Part shown: piece after piece, positions 44,269 through 54,207 of the stretch
Layout: the number at the start of each line of letters is the position of its first letter
How positions within the stretch are numbered: position 1 is the stretch's first letter
Source of the DNA: Leuctra nigra
Taxonomy: Eukaryota; Arthropoda; Insecta; Plecoptera; Leuctridae
Reading direction: 5' to 3'
Length of the DNA: 64,000 nt
Assembly: GCA_934045905.1 (NCBI GenBank)
Contig: OW203771.1
Location: 20,158,069-20,222,068 of the forward strand
Notes under the pieces: model-generated
Seen by the model: only the letters and a program-made list of their open reading frames with translations
What the model was told of the DNA's origin: nothing
The model's database searches: none
Position numbers and translations under genes: made by a program

Positions 44269-45100
44269 TTGAGCGAGCGACTCCTTTTGGCTCTTCTGGC
44301 ATGGACCTATTTTTTTCTGCTATTAACTAATACACAGGTTGCACCGTTTCACCGATCGATTTGAAATTTTGCACACATGTAGAGACAAACTTCTCTGTTT
44401 GCAGACCCTATTTTTTTTGAAATCTATCTATTGGTTAAAATTTAAATAAATATCTCCTGATAGGCTGAAAAATGAAAACGGCTTTCGATAAATCTGATCA
44501 AACTCATATTTTGCATGGTCATTAAGACCAACATTGTCTCTTATTTTACAAATTTTCATCCCAATCAGTTAAGAACGTATGAACTTATTGACATTTTTCA
44601 TAGCTGTCAGAAATGAAGTATCGAAATGAATGTTTTCCAGTGCCAATAGGCCATTTAAGAAAGTAAAGATACATCTGTTGGTGAGGTGTGGTACTAAAGT
44701 TATCAGGCTTAAACGCATGCGCAGTGCGCACTTCAAAGGGCTCGGCGTGACGTCATCCCACCCACTGCCTTCTCGAACACAACACGTACATTTATGACAG
44801 ACACCAAACAGACACTAGTCACTACACACTAGGCGGCTGTGGACCTGTCAGGCTTTATCGCATGCGCTATGACTTTCTTAAATATTGAACTGAATCTGAT
44901 TTGTTATATGTAGTACCAGGGTGCTTAGATGCTTTTTTGAAGTTTCGATAAAACTCATAAAGGTACTTTTATGTTGATTGAGTGGATCATATTTCAATTC
45001 AATATGGATGTATATGTTTTCTGTGCGTTGTGTAGTACGCATTTCCGGTTCGTGAATTTGCTGCTCGCTCATCAACGCGTTACACTGATCGTTTTCCTAG
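44269..45100 (+). mobile_element. family-2 Helitron-like element
   Basis: It starts TTGAGCGAGCGACTCC and ends GATCGTTTTCCTAG before T. A short insert at about 44690-44880 carries inverted GCATGCGCAG/GCATGCGC motifs. A small inverted fragment of the same end (CTCGCTCCGCTCGCTTCA) sits immediately upstream. Confidence 0.7.
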
Positions 45101-45145
45101 TTAGATTTAGTAATGTCCTAAGATAAAAAGTGTGACAGGCTTGGG

Positions 45146-45687
45146 CAGACATGGGCAGTATCTTGATACTTGTATCTTAAGATACGTATCTTAGATACAT
45201 TTGTATCTTGTATCTAGTATTTTAAATACATGAGCCAAATGTATCTGTATCTTGTATTTTAAATACCCATTTCTAAAGTATTTTGTATCTTTTTTGAAGA
45301 TTTAAAATACAAGATACATTTTTATGCGCCTAGAATTTCAAATATAGCTTGATCTCTTGCTTGATTTCAAACAAGCATCAAATAATACACGTTGCCGTAT
45401 TGAATCGATCAAGAAAATGTTAAGTATGTTGCCTTACAAATAGAACAAATTAAAATTTAATTTAGAAAGTAAGTCCCTACATTTTTTATTGTTGGATGAT
45501 ATGTATGAGAATAAAAAAAGGATCTTTAAATGTTTTTTTTTAAGTATCTAAAGTTACTATCTTGTATCTTGTATTTTAAATACATCTCTAAAATGTATCT
45601 TGTATCTTGTATTTTAGATACCCAAATTAAAAGTATCAGTATCTTGTATGCCAAATACATTGAAACAGAGTATTTTGCCCATGTCTG
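45146..45687. mobile_element. hAT-like MITE with perfect 8-bp target duplication
   Basis: Ends CAGACATGGGCA ... TGCCCATGTCTG (one mismatch). GGCTTGGG is duplicated exactly at 45138-45145 and 45688-45695. The interior repeats GTATCTTGTATTTTAAATAC-like motifs many times in both orientations. No transposase. Confidence 0.9.
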
Positions 45688-45906
45688 GGCTTGGGTTAGC
45701 CGGCATTATATGTATTATGTTTCGTGCATATTTTTGTGAGTGTTTTCTCACTTCAATTTAGTTTGGAAAGGTACATTTATGTACGCTCTGAAAAAAAATC
45801 AGATACAATTTTCTACCTTTTTGCAGCCAAGAGAACGAAAAATAGAAATTCGCAAATTTTTGTAATGCCCCTTCATAATCTCTTCATATCATCCTGACTC
45901 CATTGA

Positions 45907-46212
45907 AGTTTTCCACAGAAACCTACATTCTCATCATTGAGCTGAAAAGCAACTCGTTCAGTCGAGTAAAAGAGGGTTGCGCACGCAAGTGCAAAGAGAC
46001 ATGGTGACAGCATCGTCACCGGTGGTATGACAGTTCGTAGTGAGCATTCCATACCTTCATTCCATTCTCCTCGGAGATCTGTAACCCTCATGTGCGTTGT
46101 GTCTAATGACCGTCCGTCCGACCGGGTAGCTCATTTGGTAGTGCTCTCGCCCGGAAAGTGGGTGGCCCTGGTTCGGTCGGATATTTTTCACACCGCACTT
46201 CCCTTCATATTT
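45907..46212 (+). mobile_element. tRNA-related SINE, uninterrupted copy
   Basis: Collinear with the split copy at 30948-32078. The tRNA-like module (46120-46180, CCGGGTAGCTCATTTGGTAG) has lost most of its T-arm. In tRNA orientation about 200 bp of body precedes the tRNA module, the reverse of the usual head-first order. Confidence 0.7.
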
Positions 46213-46940
46213 TCGTAATGCCTTACACATAATAAATTTATTTTATTTTAAAATCAGTATATTTTGTACATAGTACAAAATTTGCTATTCTCTTTGGTTT
46301 GCTCACAATCCAAAAAGTATCTCAGATCCTTCATTTAATTATGGTATAATCATCAAAATTAGAGGATATAGGTAGGTATTTTCAGTATTATTATGTTTCA
46401 TATTTCGCAAGGCTTCGGGTTAAAGAAATGTATTCATTGATGACACTCATTTTATTGCGAACAACAGCAAAAAACAATACAAGTGAAAATCATGATAATC
46501 ATGATCAAGCATCTTTAATTACATTTTCAGCCTATTATTGTAGTTATAAGTTAGGTAAACTTTGGAATCTTTTAAGTCTCTCAAGATTATCTTAATTTAT
46601 TTTCTCCGACATTAAAATTGAGAACTTTGAGACAGAATATCATAGTAATATGATTCCCCAAAGAGTTTCAGGAGATTAAAAAAGATCATGTCAACAGTTG
46701 CAAATTACACATTTTTAAGCCCCACCACCCAGGATTTACGGGAAATAATATTTATTTCGAATTTGTCTCCTTAAATCCAATTGAAGTGGAGCATATCGGA
46801 CTTTCAATGAGTAACTAACCAATCAAGTGCGGAAATGAATCATTAGAGAGACTTAAAAGAGTTATTCCTACTCGGTGCATAAACACATTAAATATTCCAG
46901 TGCAAGCTGCAGTTGAATCAAGATGCTGCGTGGAGTTGAT
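46213..46940. other. AT-rich stretch, nothing recognised
   Basis: No supported coding, RNA or repeat structure; 3' flank of the minus-strand gene starting at 46946. Confidence 0.4.
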
Positions 46941-46945
46941 GGCGC

Positions 46946-48758
46946 TTAGGTCGGACAATTGCCCGCGATAAAGTTCCAAGATTCTGAAATTAAAGGAATA
47001 ATTATTATAGTAGGAAAACGCTCAGTGTAACGCGTTGATGAGCGAGCACGGATACGCGCAACATCTCCCACCGACTACGGTCCACTTAATAAACTATAAC
47101 TAACTATACATCATTACCATTGAACATCATTGAACATTAGTATTTCCTCCACTTTAAAATTTAAATAACTTTTTTTCTATACGTCTTTTGGCCTCTGGGT
47201 TGTAAATGCACCAGCAAATATATTATTACTTTCTTAGTTGTGTATCTTTGCCTTACAGTGTCTACTTCATTAGCTTTCATTCAAATGAGAAGGAAAATAA
47301 AGTAAAACAGCACTGGAAAAGCATTGACATATTTTGTTTACATTACAATTCTGAATTATTTTACTTTCCCTCCTCATTCTTCCAAGAGAAACTTGTCTGT
47401 TCAAGCACACTGATTGTATTTTATTTAGGGGATATAAACTTACTATAAAAATCTAAATTCAACGAAGCGCACAGATAGCCATTCATATCCTCGTAGCTCG
47501 AGAAATCCCAATACGCTAGCTGAATTGTGCCACCTCCTCTCGGAGTAGCGAACAGAAGACACACAGGACCGTCCACTTGGCTAGCGTGAGGAGCACCTCC
47601 CGTATTGCACACGGAAACGGGCACGGTAAATCCACTGGGCGGGGCAGCAATGGCGACGGCGAGCACTGGAATCAAACAATAGCCAGGTAGTTTAGGGTAG
47701 GTAAAACAATGGGGCAAGGGACGCGGCTGCCCTGGGAGTGGAAGATTGGAGGAGGGGAGCGACGGACCGGGTAAACGGACCTTTCGCCGACGGAACTTTC
47801 GCCGATATTCCAAAATGCACGGAACTTTCGCCGACGGTAAAATTGACCATGGAGGAACTTTCACCGCCAGAAAAAAATCTTAAAAACCAATCATCTCTCT
47901 CAAAAAAACTCAAAAACAAAAAAATCTCAAATCTCTTATATCTAAAAAATTTAAAAACTTAAAAACTGATAGGTATCCATGAAAATTGTGAAAATGTTAG
48001 ATATATATCTATAAGAAACTTTATTAGAGTTTCAAGATTTTTTGTACTTTCAAATTAATCTGTTTTTCAAAACTTGATAAGAAAATATAATATATTTTCC
48101 AAGAATAAGTAAAATTTGTGTTTTCACATTAATTTGTTTAGAAAAATATCTCAGCAAGTCATCATGGTCGACACTTGAGATAATTGGAAATGGGAACACA
48201 TCAAACAATAAAATGTCAAAATACACTTTATTTTGGATGGAAGTGTAGGGATGAGATACCTATAGACACCTATTATTTCCTTAAATATTAATTAGTTTAT
48301 TATAATAATTTATAATTATTATACATTTTTTCATTGTCGGCTAAAATTCCGCCTTGCATCGGTCAAAGTTCCGTCGGCGATAGTTCCGTCGGCGATAGTT
48401 CCGTCGGCGATAGTTCCGTCGGCGAAAGATCCACCGACGGACCGTGTTCGGTGGAAAAAGATTGTGGAGGTGGAAATAGAGCTCGAAGCCCTGTAATGCC
48501 ACAAAAGAAGAAGAAGAGACTGTGGTGCAAATATTCACTTTTGCCCTCAGAGTTCACCCATTATTTTCTATGAATCGAAGTAGGAAATTTGAGTAGGTAG
48601 CGGATATGTACACTCGTCAAAACATAAAACGGTGTGCGAATAAATTTGAATTATACTTTCTGTAATGACGTTCTTGGACAATCGATTTTATTAGGATTAT
48701 CAGTGAAATGAGTTCTCACCTACTGGAGCTAGACCGATGCCGCGATAGCAAATTACTT
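46946..48758 (-). CDS. partial gene for a small Cys-containing protein
   Basis: Three consistent minus-strand exons: 48758-48720, 47665-47444 and 46983-46946 (stop TAA). Entry and exit phases match throughout (GTA G|GTGAG, TTCCAG|TG, TAT A|GTAAGT, TTTCAG|AA). The product reads ICYRGIGLAPVVLAVAIAAP, then PVSVCNTGGAPHASQ, PVCLLFATPRGGG, IQLAYWDF, YLCASLNLDFY and SWNFIAGNCPT. Alternating hydrophobic segments with paired Cys suggest an extracellular beta-sandwich, but I recognise no family. The 5' exon(s) and start codon were not found; the first listed exon is internal. An alternative end reads through the middle-exon donor to a stop at 47421. The first intron hosts a CGCCGAC-repeat element. Confidence 0.5.
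47008..47068 (-). mobile_element. short family-2 Helitron-like end
   Basis: TAGGAAAACGCTCAGTGTAA, CGCGTTGATGAGCGAGCACG and ATACGCGCAAC match family-2 3' ends. Downstream sequence diverges after about 60 bp. Confidence 0.6.
47780..48445. repeat. inverted-end element with tandem TCGGCGATAGTTCCG units
   Basis: The left end has GGACCTTTCGCCGACGGAAC and CGGAACTTTCGCCGACGG; the right end has inverted GTTCCGTCGGCGA repeated four times with a 16-bp period. The AT-rich centre has no ORF. Unclassified DNA element. Confidence 0.65.
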
Positions 48759-48759
48759 C

Positions 48760-49680
48760 TGAAGGTGTGATCAAATCATTTCAGACAAACCGATTACTTG
48801 GAATACCGTTTTATCTTTTGTTGATGGTTCTTGCGAATCCGAAATAATATGTAGGTAACTAAAAAGTAGTTACCTACAAAAAAGTAGTTAACTAAAAAGT
48901 AGTTAACTAAAAAGTAAAATTGCTACTCATAAAGATTCAGATAGAAACGTTTTCAATCGATGTAGAAAAGTGGTTTAATTGAAATATAATTATTATAAAG
49001 ATAAAATTTGTATGTTTTACTGCATTTTGGGTGGAGGTATTTTGATTGATGGTCAATCATCGATTTTCTTATGCTATTATTTTATACACGATTCACGAAA
49101 TATTTTTTATTTTTATAATTTATTTTGAATAAATTTTTTACTTTTCGACGCCATTATTTAACTAGTTATAAAGTGTTCAAGAATGTGTATTAAATTGTTA
49201 TTTGTTAACTGTTTTAATTCATAACTTAATAAAGTAACACTTCTTGCACGAACTTCTTTTGTTTTATATCAGCAATGCAAACAAATTTAACTATAGCCCC
49301 AAAAAACGGACATTATGTTGACACGTGACAGGTCATACTTAACTTATAAATGGTGATAAATCGTTTATTTTTGTAAAGTGCGTGTTTCCTCTTCAAATTA
49401 AAGATTTTTCGGAGTCTACATATTCAACCATGCATGGATCATACATCATAATCATACATTACACCATCATAGTCTACACGGTAAAAAGTAAAAACAAGAA
49501 GTGAACCAAAAACAGCTCCAGAGTATTTTAGGTCCCCTATTTTCCTGAAACAGCCACTAAAATGTGAGTCAAAATGGGCTCATGAATTTAATAGCTATTT
49601 TGGCTCTCATTTTAGAGGCTGTTTCAGGAAAAAGAAAGGTGGCTCATCCAATCGGGCATAGTCTCAGATTTTCATAATTT
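48760..49680. other. AT-rich stretch, short direct repeats only
   Basis: AAAAAGTAGTTA(C) repeats at 48860-48915 and an inverted pair around 49535-49635 (TTTCCTGAAACAGCC and its complement). No gene seen. Confidence 0.4.
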
Positions 49681-49689
49681 TTTGAATAC

Positions 49690-50105
49690 TGATAATCATG
49701 CCATACACAATCCTTGAAAAAATTAACACTTCTCGTGTCTAGTTTCTGAGATAAATTGAGTTTTCTTCCCCATGTTATCTTATGGCAGACAAGTAAAATC
49801 GTGTCACATTTAGGCTAATAATGTAGATCCAATTTTTATGTTGTCCCAACTTTGAACAAAAAACCTATTTTATGATAGATAGATAGTTAGACATTCTATT
49901 AGGAAAAAAATTTAAAACAATACCAACGTGTGCTATTTTAAAAGTTACAAACCAAAAACACAATGATTTTCCTATACCTCCTGTGTTAAAGTTTTGTTCA
50001 ATCTCGGAAGGCAATAAATTGAAATCTCGCTGTAAGACAGGAGTTGCAAGTTAAAAGACATTTTATGATTCTTTTATACTTAAATATATTTGAAATGTTG
50101 GAAAA
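49690..50105 (+). repeat. dispersed repeat pair, copy 2 (partner 37440-37862)
   Basis: Shares ACACTTCTCGTGTCTAG-type, ACAATACCAACGTGTGCTAT and GAAGGCAATAAATTGA segments in the same order as copy 1. Confidence 0.65.
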
Positions 50106-50109
50106 AGTA

Positions 50110-51140
50110 ATTCATGAGGGTAATTTTAAAAAACAGATATTTTGGAATGTTCGATCGGTTCCGAAAAAAAACAAAAGACTGTTATTATGAATGGTACCAA
50201 CAAGATGGTGTCAACAATTAGTATGAATGAAGTTCATCAACGATTTGGCTGAAGAATGGCAGAACCTAAATAAAATGTTGGTCCCTCTGTCTGATCATGC
50301 AAAAGTTGAATTTGATCCAAAGAACGGTTCATAGTCATTTTCAACCAATTATCATACTGCTCAAAAACTGTATAAGGCCGCATAAGACTTGTGAACAAAA
50401 TACGCTCGGTTGGTTGATCGGTGAAGCAAGGCAGTCTTGACAAATAATGCAAACCAAAAACAAACTAGAAAACAGAAAAAGGATAAAGAGATATTACCCA
50501 TGCAGGAGATGATCAAGACTTTCATGTTGACTCGTAGTGTAAAGTTGTTGACTTCTGGAAGATTCTTCGACGTCTATTCCTACCACCACTCTACAGAGCC
50601 TTTTATACCAACTTTTTATCAAATGCTAATTTTTGTATGGTTGTGAAAAAGGGTTCACGGCCTAATCAGACTTGTTTGGTGATACGTTTTACTGCTTCGT
50701 CGTGGCCATACGAGTAATTCCTACCAGACTATTTCTATGTTTTTTTTTTGTCATACTGTCATACAGTTCAACCAATCGATCTGAAATTTTGCACACACAT
50801 CCAAAGGGCAGGTAAATTCTTGTCACTGACTCATATCTCCTGAACCATAAGTACGATGTTTTTTGAAAATGGTACTTTTTCAGCCCTCTTACAATGACGT
50901 ATAAATAGCTTGAACTTTAAACTTTAATAATTAAGGGTACAGGGAAAGAACGCTATGAGTCACATTCGGATGAAACTGAGATAAACTAAGTTTTATGTTG
51001 AAACTTGTTGAGTAAAAGCCCGGTATTGGATGGAGTTTACGAATAAATTCATAATAAATTCAATAAGAAAAATTTTCTATTCAAAATATTTTTCCTACAT
51101 TTCAAATGTATGAAGTACGACATAAAGGAAGAAATAACAT
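50110..51140. other. no gene supported
   Basis: A 71-codon minus ORF at 50237-50452 has no recognisable domain. A degraded family-2 trace (CAACCAATCGATCTGAAATT, TTTTGCACACACATCC) lies near 50765-50810. Confidence 0.4.
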
Positions 51141-51148
51141 TTTAGTTA

Positions 51149-51972
51149 CTAGGAAAACGCTCTGCGTAACGCGTTGATGAGCGAGCACGGATACGCGCAA
51201 CACCTTGAACCGAAATTCTGTTTATCGAAAATGTCCCAATTCCTAAAATATTGGTCCCAATAACCACGCAATGTTTTAACTTAAGTTGATCGATTAAACC
51301 TTTGGGATTGAACGATTCCTTGTTAATTTTCAAAAATCACAGGATCTCGTTTTAAACGGTCATCAGTTTCATATACGTTTGAAAGTTTCTGCTCTAACAA
51401 CCTTGAACTGAAGATTCGAAGATGCCGTGAAATGTGAAATTAGAGAAATATGACAGCCAACACGCAAAATATCCGTAAACTGTCAATAACTTTTGAATTT
51501 AAACACAGTTTTGTCTGAAAATTGTCAAAAATACTGATAATGTTGAACCCAATAACCATGCAAATTTTTAAGTTGATCGGTCATACAGTTCTGGTTTATA
51601 TTTCAAAAAGCACATGAAATATTTTTTTAATTTTTAACCAATGGGAGGATTTGGCTGAAAATTTGTAAAATAAGAGACAATGTTGGTCTTAATGACCATG
51701 CAAAATATAAGGTTGATCACATTTGTCGAAGACCATTTTCATTTTTCAGCCTATCAGGAGATGTTTATTTAAATTTTAACCAATCAATGGATTTCAAAAA
51801 AAATTTGGGTCAGCAAACAGAAAAGGTTGTCTCTACATGTGTGCAAAATTTCAGATCAATAGGTGAAACGGTGCGACTTCTATTGCTCCAGATAGCAGCC
51901 AAAAGTAAAAAAAAAAAAAACAGAGGTCCGTGTCAAAAGAGTCAAAAGGAGACGCTCGCTTCGCTCGCTCAA
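51149..51972 (-). mobile_element. family-2 Helitron-like element
   Basis: Left end CTAGGAAAACGC after A, right end CGCTCGCTCAA before T. Internal blocks (TTCAGCCTATCAGGAGAT, GTGCAAAATTTCAGATCAAT) are shared with 44269-45100 and 63770-64000. Confidence 0.75.
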
Positions 51973-52254
51973 TTATATTTGACCAAAGTAAAATTAATAA
52001 ATATTATAAAGTAGCAAAATTAACCATAACCGGGCCCGGGTCCCGGTTGTTACCCGGTATTACCCTGTGTTGTAACCTTCACACGTAATAGTTACGTCAT
52101 TCGAAACACAAAATTGTAGGAGTTTTACACAACTATCCAACAGACAGACAGAACTAAGTAACAATAAATAAGCATAACAACAATAAACAGAAATCCATTA
52201 GATACAATCAAGTTAACATTGTGATAACCCATTTTGCCAGTCATAATAATATTA

Positions 52255-53600
52255 AGCTGGAAACACGATTAACGTTTTCTTGAATTTAACCCTTTCAAAG
52301 GGGTTGAATTCAAGACTTCGTTCGTCTAAATAAAAACATTGAAGCATTTAAAACGCGTCCAAGTCTTGAATTAAAGACCTCTCTTCAACCTTCAACCCCT
52401 ATTTTCCTTGAAAACTTGAAAGACTTTAACCAATCAATCAGTTACCCTTATTTTGACTTTGCCCCGCCTCTTTGCCCCATCACACATATCCAAAAAAATG
52501 CGCAAAAAAATAAATAGTTCTCTATAATTTACAACAGAAAAAAATTTCATAGATCTCGGAGTAACCCATTGTACTAAATGGCAAGTACGAATTACTCCAA
52601 TAAGTTAAGTACAAATTATGCAGAACATTAATTAACAGGAAGACATATCTCATTTCATCAATTCACAGCACTCTTTGAAGTTATGTACATACGATATCAC
52701 GTGACTTTTTCAACCAAAATACTACAAATGTTTACTTGGAAGGGTTCTGTTTAGTCTGTCTAGTCCCTCATCAGATAACTTAGGTCGGGTAGGACCATAC
52801 TTCGGATTAAGTTAACTATCGATAATTAGTGCAAATTAGTGAATCTTGTTGGCTGTGGAATTCGCGTTAACTCGATCTGCCCACTGACTATCAATAGTTA
52901 GTTAATAATCCAAAGTTGGTCCCACCCGAGGACACATTTTTTTTACTGGGGCTTAACGTCGCACTGTTCTGCAGCGAGGCTAATGGCGACGAGGACACAT
53001 CTGTTAGAACTAATCTATGCAGAAAAGAACTGCGAAAATAACTTCTATATTGATTTAATCTTCCTTGCACCTAAATATTCTCAAATCAAGACCTGAAGTT
53101 GAAGGAAATCCTACGAGCAGACAAGAACAGCAAAATGTACTCTAATAAAAGGGCACATATGCATCACAAACCTGACACAATGCTGTCGTCAAAACATGCG
53201 CTCTTTCTTCCTCTTTCCAACGAAATACTAAATCAATATTTAGTATTAAAAATACCATGGACCATATCTACCATAATATGATGTAGTCGAACTTATTATT
53301 ATTTTTATTTAAATTGTCTTTATTACCTCCCAGTTTTAAAAATATTATTGTAATAATGTAAAATAATTGGAAAGAAAACTGAAACTAATTAGTGAAAACT
53401 ATCACACATTTCAGTTTTATTCAAGACAAGAAAGCCAAATCAAAATTACGCAAAACAAACAATACCACGATCGCAATATTGTTAATTTTATAGAAACTTA
53501 AAACAACAATGAATATAAAAATATCTTTCAAGATTCCTTGAAATCAAGGGTTGTCAACCCCTCCAAGAAAACTTGAACCGTGCAATTCCAGCTTTAGGTT
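52255..53600. repeat. probable TIR element of about 1.3 kb
   Basis: Left end AAGCTGGAAACACG with CTTGAATT, right end CGTGCAATTCCAGCTTT; CAAGACTT and CTTGAA motifs recur near both ends. A SINE-like tail (GGGGCTTAACGTCGCACTG) is inserted at 52948-52995. No transposase seen. Confidence 0.45.
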
Positions 53601-53689
53601 ATTTAAAAAAATATACTAAAAAATAACTTTTATTTTTGGTAATGGGAGAGATAGTGAGTCACTAAAATGTTGTGTTTGTCCAAGGTAAA

Positions 53690-54010
53690 ACCTGTCGATT
53701 ATAACAAAGAAATTACCATTCATGAGCAATTAAAGATAAATAACCAAATTTATTATCTAACTAGAGCTGACTACGCTGTTCTGCTATGATAAAAAGTACA
53801 CAAACGAACGATAACAAGAAAAAAATCATTGTAATCACCTTGGAAAATAAAAATAATCACATTTATCATCTAACTAGAGCTAAATAAGCTAAGATTAAAA
53901 GTAAAAAAACAAACGATAACAAAAAAATTATCGTGGTTATTACCTTGGAAAATGAAAATAAGCACATTATTATCTAACGATATCACTAAAACGATAAAAA
54001 GTAACAGACA
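53690..54010. repeat. degenerate ~100-bp tandem repeat, three copies
   Basis: TTACCTTGGAAAAT, ATTATCTAACTAGAGCT and ACGATAACAA recur three times in order. AT-rich, no ORF. Confidence 0.6.
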
Positions 54011-54207
54011 AGGTTAAAATACAATGAATATCACCAGGGCATGAAACACTATGCACTTAAAAGTATACTATACTGAATAAACTATTAAGGAGTCTCCTTA
54101 ATTGTATACTATTTATTTAGTTAATCAACACATATCAATGACAATCATGAAAAAAATACAACATTAGGAAATGTTGGCTACATTTGTGTGTGTCACGAGT
54201 AAATTGT

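Noticed and set aside
47692..47962. ORFs on both strands around the CGCCGAC repeats
   Set aside because: They cross an intron/exon border and a repeat element without splice support; the spliced model at 47444-47665 explains the real coding signal.
50237..50452. 71-codon minus-strand ORF
   Set aside because: No domain, signal peptide, splice site or partner exon; composition not clearly protein-like.
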